DNA from: Haladaptatus halobius
GTDB taxonomy: Archaea; Halobacteriota; Halobacteria; Halobacteriales; Haladaptataceae
Assembly: GCF_020618475.1 (NCBI RefSeq)
Contig: NZ_CP085335.1
Coordinates: 2,294,001-2,358,000 of the forward strand
DNA: 64,000 bases
Direction of reading: 5' to 3'
Part shown: in pieces, positions 16,568 through 25,565 of the stretch
How the letters are laid out: each line of letters opens with the position of its first letter
Numbering within the stretch: position 1 is the stretch's first letter
Made by a program: the position numbers and the translations under genes
Notes under the pieces: generated by a model
Databases searched by the model: none
Seen by the model: the letters and a program-made list of their open reading frames with translations, nothing else
What the model was told of the DNA's origin: nothing

Positions 16568-17517
16568 GTGTCACTCCTCTCCGCTTTGACGAGCGCCATC
16601 CTGCCCGTCCTCTCGGTGGCCGCCGTCGGGTTTCTCCTCGGCACCGTCTGCGGCATCGAAGTGGAGGCGCTGGGCACCGTCACCATCTACATTCTCACCC
16701 CCGCGCTCGTCTTCCACAGCCTCACGACTACGTCGCTCGGCGGGAAGACGGCGCTGACGCCCGCGGCCGGCGTCGCGGCGTTCACCTGACGATGGCCGCG
16801 CTGGCGGAGTTCGTCGGACGCGCGCTCGGCGAGTCGGAACCGGTTCTCGGCGCGCTCGTGCTGTCGAGTTCGTTCCCAAATGCAGGTAACTACGGGATTC
16901 CGCTCTCGCAGTTCGCGTTCGGCGACGTCGGGCGGAACACCGCCATCCTCTACATCGCGGCCCAGTCCGTGCTCACCTACACCGTCGGGGTCTACCTCGC
17001 CTCGCGCGGTAACAACACGTCCAGTTTCGCCGCCGTCAGGGAGGTGTTCAAACTCCCGCTCGTGTACGCCGTTTTCGCCGCCGGGGCGGCCCGCGCGCTC
17101 GACGTTGTCCCACCCGTCGATTCGGCGGCGATGGAGACGCTGAAACTGACGGGCGACGCGGCGATTCCGGTGATGTTGCTCATGCTCGGAATCCAACTGG
17201 CGAACACCGATTCCGGGACCGCCATCGCCCGCGTCGGCGTCTCGAACGGGATGAAACTCGTCGACGCTCCGTTCGTCGCCGTCGGCGTCGTCTTCCTGCT
17301 TGGGTTCGAGGACGCCACCGTCGCGCGGGTGTTCGTCCTCGAATACGCGATGCCGGCGGCGATAACCCCGCTCATCCTCTGTATCGAGTACGACGAGGGT
17401 AGGTCGGGGCTCAGAGCACCTGAATATGTGAGTACGGCGATATTCGTCAGCACGCTGGCGAGCGTACCGGTGTTGACGCTCCTCATCGCCGTCCTCCAGT
17501 CGGGTGCGCTCCTCTGA
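16568..17517 (+). pseudogene. AEC family (auxin efflux carrier type) transporter, broken by a one-base deletion
   Basis: Two reading frames together form one protein of the AEC/malonate-transporter family. The N-terminal piece (16568-16789, GTG start) ends at a TGA after ALTPAAGVAAFT. The C-terminal piece continues in another frame from MAALAEFVGRALGE to the normal C-terminus, with the family motifs SSSFPNAGNYGIPLSQFAFG and LMLGIQLA. Adding one C in ACC|TGACG at about 16786 restores ...FTLTMAALAEF... with no loss. The gene is either inactive, re-initiating at 16792, or mis-sequenced at one base. All ten or so helices are otherwise intact. Confidence 0.85.
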
Positions 17518-17568
17518 GGCGCGGCGTCGTCTAAGGGTTTATACCGATTCGTTCCGTATTGTGACTGA

Positions 17569-18690
17569 ATGGATTCGACCGAGCCGCTCGAGGCAGGTCC
17601 TTCGCTCGAACGGTTACGCTCGGTGTTTCGGGTGTACGACGTTCGGACCGATGGCGAACAGTTGGTGTATTACGGCGAACCGCTGGTTCCACAAGACCAA
17701 CTGATGAAGACGGTGTGGCCGCTCTTCCGCGAACAGGGGTACGAAGTCGCGCTCTCGACCCAGATGGGCGAGTACGTGCTCGTCGCCGAACCCGTCACGC
17801 TCGGCCCGGACGGCATCCCGTGGAAGAACGTCATTCTGTTCCTCGCGACGGTGCTCTCGACGCTGTGGGCCGGTGCGTCGTGGTACCACGTCAATCCCCT
17901 GACGCACCCGGTAGAGGCGATGCTGACGGCGTGGCCGTTCACGCTGGCGGTTCTCGGCGTCCTTGGAACCCACGAACTCGGCCACTACGTGATGAGCCGC
18001 TACCACGGAGTGGACGCGACGCTTCCGTATTTCATCCCGATGCCAACCCTCATCGGGACGATGGGCGCCGTCATCCGGATGAAAGGCCAGATGCCCGACC
18101 GGAAGGCGCTCTTCGACATCGGCGTTTCCGGGCCGCTCGCGGGTCTCGTGGCGACCGTCGTCGTTACGGCCGTCGGACTGACGATGGAACCGGTGACGGT
18201 CACGCAGGCGACTCTCAACAGCGCGAACACCATTGAGGTGCAGTTCGGCTACCCGCCCCTGTTGAAAGCGCTCGCGTCGGCTATGGGCGAACCGCTTACG
18301 TACGACGACCCGGCCAAGTCCGTCAATCCGGTCGTCATCGGCGGCTGGGTCGGGATGTTCGTCACGTTCTTGAACCTCATCCCGGTCGGTCAGCTCGACG
18401 GCGGCCACATCGTCCGGGCGATCATCGGCGAACGACAGGAGAGCGTCGCGGCGCTCGTCCCCGCCGTGTTGTTCGGACTGGCGGCCTACGTCTTCTACGT
18501 CCTCGACGTGAGCAACGCGACGGTGCTGTGGGTCATTTGGGGCTTCCTGTCGATGTTCTTCGCCTACGTCGGTCCGGCGACGCCCATCAACGACGGTGAG
18601 CTCGATATGAATCGAAAACTGCTCGGGTTGTTCACGTTCGTGCTCGGACTACTCTGTTTCACCCCGACGCCTATCGAGATCATCCCCTGA
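17569..18690 (+). CDS. Site-2 protease family (M50) membrane metalloprotease
   Basis: A protein of 373 residues. A soluble N-terminal domain (about 1-82) is followed by several membrane segments with HELGH at 135-139 and LDGGH at 276-280, the zinc-binding motifs of the family. A GPLAGL segment near 188 is also typical. No PDZ domain is present, unlike the larger M50 protein at 10235-12058. The soluble N-terminal domain may control access. Substrate is unknown. It starts 51 bases after the broken AEC gene. Confidence 0.92.
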   Translation: MDSTEPLEAGPSLERLRSVFRVYDVRTDGEQLVYYGEPLVPQDQLMKTVWPLFREQGYEVALSTQMGEYVLVAEPVTLGPDGIPWKNVILFLATVLSTLWAGASWYHVNPLTHPVEAMLTAWPFTLAVLGVLGTHELGHYVMSRYHGVDATLPYFIPMPTLIGTMGAVIRMKGQMPDRKALFDIGVSGPLAGLVATVVVTAVGLTMEPVTVTQATLNSANTIEVQFGYPPLLKALASAMGEPLTYDDPAKSVNPVVIGGWVGMFVTFLNLIPVGQLDGGHIVRAIIGERQESVAALVPAVLFGLAAYVFYVLDVSNATVLWVIWGFLSMFFAYVGPATPINDGELDMNRKLLGLFTFVLGLLCFTPTPIEIIP

Positions 18691-18713
18691 CCGATTCCCG
18701 ACCGGACTTTCCG

Positions 18714-19586
18714 TCATCCGTGGGTGTATCCGCGATCCGGCAGCGGTTCGTCGTCCATCGTCACGTCCGAGTCGGTGGCTTCGCCGACGACGGAGAGCGG
18801 AGTCGGTGACGCCGCTCGTGCGTCCCTCACTCGCTCCTCTGGCAAGGTGAAGACGAGTTCGAAATCTTCGCCGAAGAAGACGGACAGTTCGCGTTCTTCG
18901 TCCGCGTTCTCGGCTACATCACGAACGCTCTCCGCGACCGGAACCGCGTCACCGTCAAGTTCGAACCCGCAGTCGCTCGCTTCCGCGAGCTGATGCACTG
19001 ACCGAGCCAGTCCGTCGCTGGAGTCCATCATGGCGGTCGCGTGCGGAGCGAGCGCCCGTCCCGCGGCGATCCGCGGGTCGAAGCGAAAGAGATCGTTTGC
19101 GCGCTCAATTTCGCCGCGGTCGAACAGGCGGAGAGCAGCACCGCTCCGTCCGAACGTTCCGGTCACGCACAACGCGTCACCGGGATGCGCGCCCGACCGC
19201 GGGACGGGGTCGTCGGTTCGTCCGAGCACCGTCGTCGTCGCCGTGAACTCCGCGGTGGTGTCGAGGTCGCCTCCGACGTACCGCGCGCCGACCGATTCGC
19301 ACACGTCGTTCGCGCCCGCGACGAACGCTTCGAGTTCGTCCGCGACGAACTCCGGAGCTGCGTAGACGGCGACGGCGGCGACCGCCTCCGCACCCATCGC
19401 CGCGACATCCGACAGGGAGGCACCGACCGCGCGCCATCCAGCGGTGTATCGCGTCGTCCCCGCGGGGAAGTCCGTCGTCGCGTGGAGCATATCGGTCGTT
19501 AGCACGTGTCCATCGACGACCGCTGCGTCGTCGCCCGCGTCGGCGAGTTCGCCCGCCAGCAGTCTGAGCGCGGCCCGTTCGTCCAT
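18714..19586 (-). CDS. thiL: Thiamine-monophosphate kinase
   Basis: Phosphorylates thiamine monophosphate to the active diphosphate. It is of the PurM/ThiL fold. The N-terminal D-D rich segment (DAAVVDGHVLTTDML, about 19-33), GGDLDTT near residue 104 and MDSSDGLARSVHQLAE near 187 are the expected substrate and metal sites. With 290 residues it is slightly short of the bacterial enzyme. It is convergent with the M50 gene and divergent from the UPF0104 gene. Confidence 0.93.
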   Translation of the reverse strand: MDERAALRLLAGELADAGDDAAVVDGHVLTTDMLHATTDFPAGTTRYTAGWRAVGASLSDVAAMGAEAVAAVAVYAAPEFVADELEAFVAGANDVCESVGARYVGGDLDTTAEFTATTTVLGRTDDPVPRSGAHPGDALCVTGTFGRSGAALRLFDRGEIERANDLFRFDPRIAAGRALAPHATAMMDSSDGLARSVHQLAEASDCGFELDGDAVPVAESVRDVAENADEERELSVFFGEDFELVFTLPEERVRDARAASPTPLSVVGEATDSDVTMDDEPLPDRGYTHG

Positions 19587-19665
19587 ACCGGCTTTCTGTC
19601 ACGCCGGGAAAAAAGCCGAACGGTCTTCGCTGGCTTCAAGCAGTGGGCCCGATATTGGCGAACTG

Positions 19666-20700
19666 ATGCGTCTCGACTTGGGTGACCTGCGGACGATAAC
19701 CGTCGGCTTCGTGGCCGCAGTCGCGGTCTTGCTCGTGGTCTTCTGGGCCGTCGGTATCGACCGCGTGGCGTCGGCGCTTGCGGTGACTGATGGTCGCGTC
19801 GTCGTCCTCGTCTGCCTCGTCGCACTCGCGTGGCTGTTTTCGTGGGCGATGAGCCTTCGAACCGTCCTCGGCATCCTCGGTGTTCGCATTTCGCCGCTTC
19901 GGGCGTTCCTACTCTACGCGGGCGCGACGTTCGCCAACAACGTGACCCCGTTCGGGCAAGCGGGCGGTGAACCGTTCGCCGCCTTACTCATCTCGCGTAC
20001 CACGGACGCCGAGTACGAGACTGGACTCGGCGCCATCGCCAGCGTGGACGCTATCAACTTCGTCCCGTCCATCTCGTTCGCGCTGGTCGGCGTGGCCTAC
20101 TACGCGACGGTTCTCACGGTCGGCGATACGATAGAGATGGTCGCGGTTTCCATCGTCGCGCTGGCGATGGCGGTGCCCGTCGCCGCCGTCGTCGGGTGGC
20201 GAAACCGCAACCGGGTGGAGTCGAGTATCGCCGCGAGTATCGTCCCCGCCGTGGACGTCATCGCGCGCGTCGTGCCGAAAGTGAAGCCGACGACTCGCCC
20301 CGCCGTCGAACGGCGGATTCAAGGGTTTTTCCGCGCCATCGAGCGCGTTGCAGACGACCGTCAGCGTCTCACGCTGGCGATCTTCTTCTCCGCGTCCGGG
20401 TGGCTCCTGTCTTCGGTGTCTCTGTGGCTGTCGCTCTACGCGCTCGGCCATCCCGTCTCGTTCGCGGCGGTGCTGTTCGTCGTCCCCATCGGAAGCATCG
20501 CCGGAGTCGCGCCGCTTCCGGGTGGACTCGGCGGCGTCGAGGCGGCGCTGGTGCTCCTCCTCGTGCCGATTACGGGCGTCACGGCGGCGACTGCGGGGGC
20601 GGCGGCAGTCATCTACCGCGGGGCGACGTACTGGCTGCCGGTGATGTTCGGGTGGACGGCAACGGTGATGCTAGAGGCGGACAACGCGAACGGAGACTAA
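19666..20700 (+). CDS. UPF0104/YbhN (lysylphosphatidylglycerol synthase TM) family membrane protein
   Basis: A protein of 344 residues with about eight membrane helices. The family signature LLYAGATFANNVTPFGQAGGEP is at about 81-102, and the later PIGSIAGVAPLPGGLGGVEAAL segment near 282 is the second one. Only the flippase-like transmembrane part is present, with no synthetase domain. In archaea such proteins are often linked with lipid or glycolipid handling; the substrate is not known. The ATG at 19666 was chosen because it opens the first membrane helix; upstream in-frame starts overlap thiL. Confidence 0.88.
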   Translation: MRLDLGDLRTITVGFVAAVAVLLVVFWAVGIDRVASALAVTDGRVVVLVCLVALAWLFSWAMSLRTVLGILGVRISPLRAFLLYAGATFANNVTPFGQAGGEPFAALLISRTTDAEYETGLGAIASVDAINFVPSISFALVGVAYYATVLTVGDTIEMVAVSIVALAMAVPVAAVVGWRNRNRVESSIAASIVPAVDVIARVVPKVKPTTRPAVERRIQGFFRAIERVADDRQRLTLAIFFSASGWLLSSVSLWLSLYALGHPVSFAAVLFVVPIGSIAGVAPLPGGLGGVEAALVLLLVPITGVTAATAGAAAVIYRGATYWLPVMFGWTATVMLEADNANGD

Positions 20701-20898
20701 GCGTGCGGTCGCGTGGTCACCTCCGAGATTCCGACTCCCCGTCTTCGACGTTGTCGCTCGGTTTCACAGGACACGCGGTGTTTGGCCGCGGGATGGGATA
20801 TGAAGTTTCGCCGTCGTCTCCGCGTTCGCGAATTGGTTCGAGGAATCGTGAAAGGAAGAGACGGCGACCCTGCCCCTGCCGAACTCCGTAACGATGGC

Positions 20899-20904
20899 TT
20901 TAAA
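20899..20904 (+). promoter_or_regulatory. TATA box (TTTAAA) of rps19e
   Basis: TTTAAA, followed by C, lies 25 bases before the ATG of rps19e at 20929. The spacing predicts a leaderless mRNA and supports the choice of start over upstream in-frame codons. Confidence 0.55.
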
Positions 20905-20928
20905 CGCCGCCGCAGGGAAATCAGTCGT

Positions 20929-21384
20929 ATGACGACGCTCTACGACGTTCCGGCGGAAGCGCTCATCGAAGCGCTCGCCGACGACCTCGAAGATCGATTT
21001 GACCGACCGGACTGGGCCGAATTCGCCAAAACCGGCGCACAGCGCGAACTGCCACCGGAGCAGGAGAACTTCTGGCACATCCGTGCCGCCAGCCTCCTGC
21101 GGAAGGTCGCCATGAACGGACCGGTCGGTGTCGAACGCCTCTCGACCGAGTACGGCGGCGGAAAGAAAGGGTCGACTCGCTACCGCGTCGCACCTACCCA
21201 CCGCGCCGACGGTAGTAAGAAAATCATCCGAACCATCCTCCAACAGCTCGAAGAGGAGGGGCTAATTCAGTCGAGCGAGGCTCGCGGTCGTGAGATCACC
21301 GCCGAGGGTCGTAGCCTCCTCGACGACACGGCGGGTGAAGTCCTCTCCGACCTCGATCGACCGGAACTCGAACGCTACGCCTGA
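20929..21384 (+). CDS. rps19e: 30S ribosomal protein S19e
   Basis: A protein of 151 residues of the archaeal/eukaryotic S19e family: TTLYDVPAEALIEALADDL at the start, then FWHIRAASLLRKV, STEYGGGKKGSTRY and IIRTILQQLEEEGLI. It is a small-subunit protein of the head region, needed for late 16S maturation in eukaryotes. It heads a rightward set with PDCD5-like protein, a PP-loop ATPase and truA, a common haloarchaeal arrangement. Confidence 0.97.
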   Translation: MTTLYDVPAEALIEALADDLEDRFDRPDWAEFAKTGAQRELPPEQENFWHIRAASLLRKVAMNGPVGVERLSTEYGGGKKGSTRYRVAPTHRADGSKKIIRTILQQLEEEGLIQSSEARGREITAEGRSLLDDTAGEVLSDLDRPELERYA

Positions 21385-21670
21385 ACTGACTGCTTCGCTT
21401 TCATCACGTCGTTTTTCATCGTGTAGAGGACATCTCCCCGTGGGGGAAGACGAGACGTGCGAGGCAGATTGCAATCTCGGTGACGAGCGAAGTTGAAATC
21501 ATCGAGAAAGCACCGAAGCAAAGCGGACGCGCGGACCACCACGCCGACGGATCTGCGTCATCGTTTTCCGAGAGTTGCGGTCGCCTCGAATTCCGACCTT
21601 TTTTCCGACCCGTCTGAACGGTGTTCTCCGTAATTGTTTTTGGTCATGGCCGGTAAGCAACAGATAAGGC

Positions 21671-22012
21671 ATGAGTGGTAGTCCCGACGACGACAGACTC
21701 GAAGAGCTTCGAAAACAGAAGATGGAAGAGCTACAAGACCAGCAACAACAGGAAGAGGCCCAACAGCAGGCCCAACAGCAGGCCGACGCGCAGAAGCAGG
21801 CACTGCTCCGCCAGTATCTCACCGACGGCGCGCGAAAGCGACTCAACTCCGTCCGGATGAGCAAGCCGCAGTTCGCCGACCAAGTGGAACAGCAGGTACT
21901 GGCGATCGCCCAGAGCGGGCGCATCAACGGCCAGATCGACGAGCAGAAGATGAAAGAGATACTGCGCGAACTGAAGCCCGACAAGAAGAGCTTCAACATC
22001 AAACGGCGCTGA
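21671..22012 (+). CDS. DNA-binding protein of the PDCD5/TFAR19 family
   Basis: A protein of 113 residues. A Gln/Glu-rich helical N-terminus (about 8-45) precedes the conserved core [20 protein letters not shown] and the C-terminal [10 protein letters not shown] segment. Archaeal members bind DNA non-specifically; the cellular role is not settled. The ATG is followed by MSGSPDD, the usual start. Its stop is one base before the ATG of the next gene. Confidence 0.93.
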   Translation: MSGSPDDDRLEELRKQKMEELQDQQQQEEAQQQAQQQADAQKQALLRQYLTDGARKRLNSVRMSKPQFADQVEQQVLAIAQSGRINGQIDEQKMKEILRELKPDKKSFNIKRR

Positions 22013-22013
22013 G

Positions 22014-22613
22014 ATGGAACTCGGACTCCTCTACAGCGGAGGAAAAGACTCGACGCTCGCCGCCCTCCTGTTAAACGATTTCTACGACGTGACGCTCGTC
22101 ACCGCCCACTTCGGCGTCACGGACGACTGGAAGTACGCCCGCGACACCGCCGAGGCGACCGGCTTCGACTTCGAGACGGTCGAACTCGACCACGACGCAG
22201 CCATCGAGGCGGTCGAACGGATGGCCGAGGACGGCTACCCGCGAAACGGTATCCAGCGGGTACACCGCCACGCCTTGGAGACCGTGGCTGGCATGCGCTT
22301 CGACGCCATCGCGGACGGAACGCGCAGGGACGACCGCGTCCCCACCGTCTCGCGCGCGCAGGCCCAGAGCCTCGAAGACCGCCACGGCGTCGACTACATC
22401 GTCCCGCTCTCCGGCTTCGGGCGCGGGGCGGTCGACCGCCTCGTCGCGGCCACCCTCGACGTGGAATCCGGCCCGAGTGACGAGATCAACAAGGCCGACT
22501 ACGAAGCGGAACTGCGCGCCCTCCTCGTCCGCGAACACGGCGAGAAAGCGGTGGACGAGGTGTTTCCCGACCACGAACAGACCTACGTTACGGGGTTCCT
22601 GTCGCGCCGATAA
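22014..22613 (+). CDS. PP-loop ATP pyrophosphatase family protein (DUF7411-like)
   Basis: A protein of 199 residues with the PP-loop motif SGGKDS at 8-13, followed by a typical LLLNDFYDVTLVTAHFG strand. An R-RDDRVPT segment near 103 and SGFGRG near 137 are shared with archaeal PP-loop proteins of unknown substrate. The fold activates a carbonyl or carboxylate by adenylation, as in tRNA thiolation or amidation. Its place between the PDCD5-like gene and truA hints at RNA modification, which is an inference from context. It starts one base after the preceding stop. Confidence 0.85.
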   Translation: MELGLLYSGGKDSTLAALLLNDFYDVTLVTAHFGVTDDWKYARDTAEATGFDFETVELDHDAAIEAVERMAEDGYPRNGIQRVHRHALETVAGMRFDAIADGTRRDDRVPTVSRAQAQSLEDRHGVDYIVPLSGFGRGAVDRLVAATLDVESGPSDEINKADYEAELRALLVREHGEKAVDEVFPDHEQTYVTGFLSRR

Positions 22614-22759
22614 CGTTCCGTTTGACCGCGACTATACGGACGACACCCTGCGACTTCCGTTCTACTCGCTTCCTGCGTTCCGGTACAGACCCCCAACGAA
22701 TCCCGTTCTCACCGGTAACTCCACACAAACTAAAGGTCGTCCTCCTGTATCACCGTGAG

Positions 22760-23551
22760 ATGCGCGCCTTCCGAGTCGCCTACGACGGTCGCCCGTTCCA
22801 CGGCTTCCAGCGCCAGCCGGACGTTCCGACCGTCGAGAACGCACTGTTCGACGCGCTCTGCGCACTTGGCGTCGCAGACTGCGCGCCCGAAGGGTACGCC
22901 GCCGCCGGTCGAACCGACGCCGGCGTCTCCGCAATCGCCCAGACTGTCGCGGTCGAGTGTCCCGACTGGCTCACCCCGTCGGCGTTCAACAGCGAACTTC
23001 CGGCTTCGATTCGAGCGTGGGCCAGCGCCGAGGTCGTTCCGGAGTTCCACGCGACTCACGACGCCTACTTTCGGGAGTACGTCTACCACTGCTACGCGCC
23101 GCGGGCGAACCTCGCGCTGGCGAAAGACGCCTGCGAGCGACTCTCCGGCGAGCGCGACTTCCACAACCTGACGCCGGACGACGAGGGCACCGTGCGCGAC
23201 CTGCGAATCCGCGCGATTCGGGACGGCGATTATCTCGTCTTCACGCTCCGCGCGGGTGGGTTCGCTCGCAACCTCGTCCGGCGTGTCGTTTCGCTCGTGC
23301 GCGCCATTGCCACCGGCGACGCGCCGATGGCGAAGATAGACCGCGTGCTCGCGCCGGAACCCCTCGACGGCCCGGAGGGCGTCTCGCCCGCGCCGGCCCA
23401 CCCCCTCGTGCTCGCGGACGTGGGCTACGACTGCGAGTTCTCGGTGGACGAAGACGCGGTAGAGAGCGCGCGTGCGGTGTTCGACGCATTGCGAATCGAG
23501 CACCGAACGCGGTCGCGGGTGGCGGGCGAAATCCGCGGGCGACTCGAATAG
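22760..23551 (+). CDS. truA: tRNA pseudouridine(38-40) synthase
   Basis: A protein of 263 residues. The catalytic aspartate is Asp53 in GRTDAGVSA. Other family parts are RVAYDGRPFHGFQRQ (5-19), RYY-like REYVYHCY and FLRAGGF-like LRAGGFARNLVRRVVSLV. It converts uridines 38-40 of many tRNAs. The ATG at 22760 was chosen because upstream in-frame sequence to 22622 lacks family similarity. Confidence 0.95.
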   Translation: MRAFRVAYDGRPFHGFQRQPDVPTVENALFDALCALGVADCAPEGYAAAGRTDAGVSAIAQTVAVECPDWLTPSAFNSELPASIRAWASAEVVPEFHATHDAYFREYVYHCYAPRANLALAKDACERLSGERDFHNLTPDDEGTVRDLRIRAIRDGDYLVFTLRAGGFARNLVRRVVSLVRAIATGDAPMAKIDRVLAPEPLDGPEGVSPAPAHPLVLADVGYDCEFSVDEDAVESARAVFDALRIEHRTRSRVAGEIRGRLE

Positions 23552-23582
23552 GTTTATATCCGAGAGCTCCGACACGATTTCT

Positions 23583-23819
23583 ATGTTCGTCGACAAGTTC
23601 CTGTGGGAAGTGACGATAGACGCGGCGGTCGGCGTGCTAGCGTTCTCGTTCATCCGGTGGGTCGGTGCGGCGATTTCCGCACTGTTCGAGGGAATCGGCA
23701 TCGTCCTGTTCGTGCCCTTCTACGTCGTTTCGCTCGTCGTCGGTGCGTACTTCGTCGTTCGGAGACTCAGCAAACTCGTGGAAGACATCGTGCGACGAGA
23801 GCTCTCCCGCCACTCCTGA
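23583..23819 (+). CDS. Small two-helix membrane protein, unknown function
   Basis: A protein of 78 residues with two hydrophobic helices, about 11-32 and 39-60, and a basic, amphipathic C-terminus. It starts 31 bases after truA. A second protein of the same size and layout follows (23883-24134); the two may be distant paralogues. No known family was recognised. Confidence 0.65.
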   Translation: MFVDKFLWEVTIDAAVGVLAFSFIRWVGAAISALFEGIGIVLFVPFYVVSLVVGAYFVVRRLSKLVEDIVRRELSRHS

Positions 23820-23882
23820 GGTTCGGTACCTTCTCCCCGTTTCCACCGGATCGCATTTGATTTCTGATATCGATAGCGAGAT

Positions 23883-24134
23883 ATGAGCACCATCGGCGAT
23901 ACCGATGACACCGACTGGCTCTGGCACGCGACCATCTCAGTGACGCTCGGTGTTGTAATCGCCTTCCTCGGTTCGGGCGGCGTGAACGTCCTCGTTCTCG
24001 CGCTCGATACGTTTGGCGTTTTCCTGTCGCTTTTCGTCTCCCTCGCGTCGCTGTTCTTCGGCGTCTACCTCGTCCTCCGCGGACTCACCATCCTCGTCGG
24101 GGCGGTCGTGGACGGAAAACGGATCGAAACTTAG
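23883..24134 (+). CDS. Small two-helix membrane protein, unknown function
   Basis: A protein of 83 residues with an acidic N-terminus (about 1-12), two or three hydrophobic stretches between 14 and 76, and a short basic tail. It resembles the gene before it in size, topology and the VSL...VGxYxVxRxL pattern. Its stop codon overlaps the stop of the convergent peptidase gene by four bases (TTAG). Confidence 0.65.
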   Translation: MSTIGDTDDTDWLWHATISVTLGVVIAFLGSGGVNVLVLALDTFGVFLSLFVSLASLFFGVYLVLRGLTILVGAVVDGKRIET

Positions 24135-25465
24135 TCCCACCCCTCCGGCCAGATTTCCGCCGCCCGCATCCCCTCTTCGTAATCGTTCTCCCGGAGGTTC
24201 GCGGCCACGTCGTCCGCCTCCTTGCGCGGAATCTCCTCGCGCGAGGCGACCTCCCGAATCAGCAGGGCGGCCAGCATTGCGTGCTCGCGCAGGTTCCGGT
24301 CGTCCACCTTGTCCCGCGTGTCAGCGTGAGTGTGTCCCCATCCGCGTCCGCGCGCGCCGGGTGCGCTGTAATCCTGCTGGCTGTGTAGCTGGAGCGCCGG
24401 AACGCCCTGTTTCAGGAACGGCCAGTGGTCGCTGAAGGGGTGGACGCCCTCCTGTAGCGCGATGGGCTGGTTCGCGTTGTCTGCGACCGCCTCGACCACC
24501 GACCGCATCGTCTCGGAACCGTGGGTGAACGCCCGCATGTCGCGGAATCGCCCCGCGCCGTCGACGTTCACGACGGCGCGCGCCCGTGAGAGGTCGAGCG
24601 AGTCGGCCAGCGCCTCGCTCCCGAGGAGACCGATCTCCTCGCAACCGACGCCAGCCACTCGGACGCGCGTGTCGAGGGTCATCTCCGCGAGCAGGTGGGC
24701 CGCCGCGATGACGACGGTGATTCCACAGCCGTTGTCGAGCGCCCCTTCCGAGATGTCGTGCGCGTCGTGGTGCGCGACGACGACGATTTCGTCTTCGGTT
24801 TCGGGGCCGAGTTCCGCGACGGCGTTGTGGCTCGTCCCCGCGGTCGTCTCGGCGTCGACGGTGAGCCTCGCGGTCGCACCTCGGTCGGCGTACTCGCTCA
24901 GCCACGCGCCGGTCTCTTCGCTCACCCCGACGCCCGGAATCGCTGTTTCGTCGCCGAAGGTGAGCGAGCCGGTCGGCGGAAGCTGTCCTGGAACGTGGTT
25001 GTGGAAGACGAACCCCTCCGCGCCCGCCGCGGCGGCGTAGCCGAACTTCTCCATCCGGTGGACGAAGCGACTGCCGGCGGGGGTCGTCGTGCTGGCGACG
25101 GCGATCTTCCCGGCGACGTCCTTCTCGTCGATTTCTTCCGGCGTGCCGTGCCCCACGTCCACAAGTTCGCCGTGAGCGTCGCCCGCGGGCGAGTAGGGGA
25201 GCGCGATGGTCTCGAACGAACGCTCGACCGGGTCGGTGACCGCGAGCTTCGCCGACCCGCGGCTCCAGCGGTGCATCTCGAACGATTCGGTGCGGACGTT
25301 TCGCGCCCCGGCGCGTTCGAACCCCTCCGCGACCAACTCGGCGGCCCGCCGTTCGCCGGGATGGCCACCCATCCGATCTTCGAGTTCGGTCAGCTTCGTC
25401 AGGAACGTCCACGGGTAGTCGTCCCGCCACATCTCGCCGAGTGCGCCGTTTACCGCGTCGGTCAT
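24131..25465 (-). CDS. M28 family zinc peptidase
   Basis: A protein of 444 residues, apparently cytoplasmic as no signal peptide is seen. The M28 metal-binding pattern is present: VVAHHDAHDISEGALDNGCG (His, Asp), VGCEEIGLLGS (two Glu) and a later HPFSDHWPF and QQDYSAPG region. A PA-like insert lies in the N-terminal third (AAGAEGFVFHNHVPGQLPP). It probably acts as an aminopeptidase. The ATG at 25465 was preferred to a GTG at 25474. Confidence 0.9.
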   Translation of the reverse strand: MTDAVNGALGEMWRDDYPWTFLTKLTELEDRMGGHPGERRAAELVAEGFERAGARNVRTESFEMHRWSRGSAKLAVTDPVERSFETIALPYSPAGDAHGELVDVGHGTPEEIDEKDVAGKIAVASTTTPAGSRFVHRMEKFGYAAAAGAEGFVFHNHVPGQLPPTGSLTFGDETAIPGVGVSEETGAWLSEYADRGATARLTVDAETTAGTSHNAVAELGPETEDEIVVVAHHDAHDISEGALDNGCGITVVIAAAHLLAEMTLDTRVRVAGVGCEEIGLLGSEALADSLDLSRARAVVNVDGAGRFRDMRAFTHGSETMRSVVEAVADNANQPIALQEGVHPFSDHWPFLKQGVPALQLHSQQDYSAPGARGRGWGHTHADTRDKVDDRNLREHAMLAALLIREVASREEIPRKEADDVAANLRENDYEEGMRAAEIWPEGWD

Positions 25466-25565
25466 GTTAACCACTCAGTCGCCGTCCGTCAAAAAGCTCC
25501 GTTCGGCGGTGAGCCTCGTTCCGGAATATCAACGTTTACGGTGAGGCTGTCCCTATGGGCGTGGT

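Noticed and set aside
21385..21670. Possible gene between rps19e and the PDCD5-like gene
   Set aside because: Only T-runs and a short TCCCC/GGGGA hairpin near 21430 are seen, which may belong to the end of the rps19e transcript.
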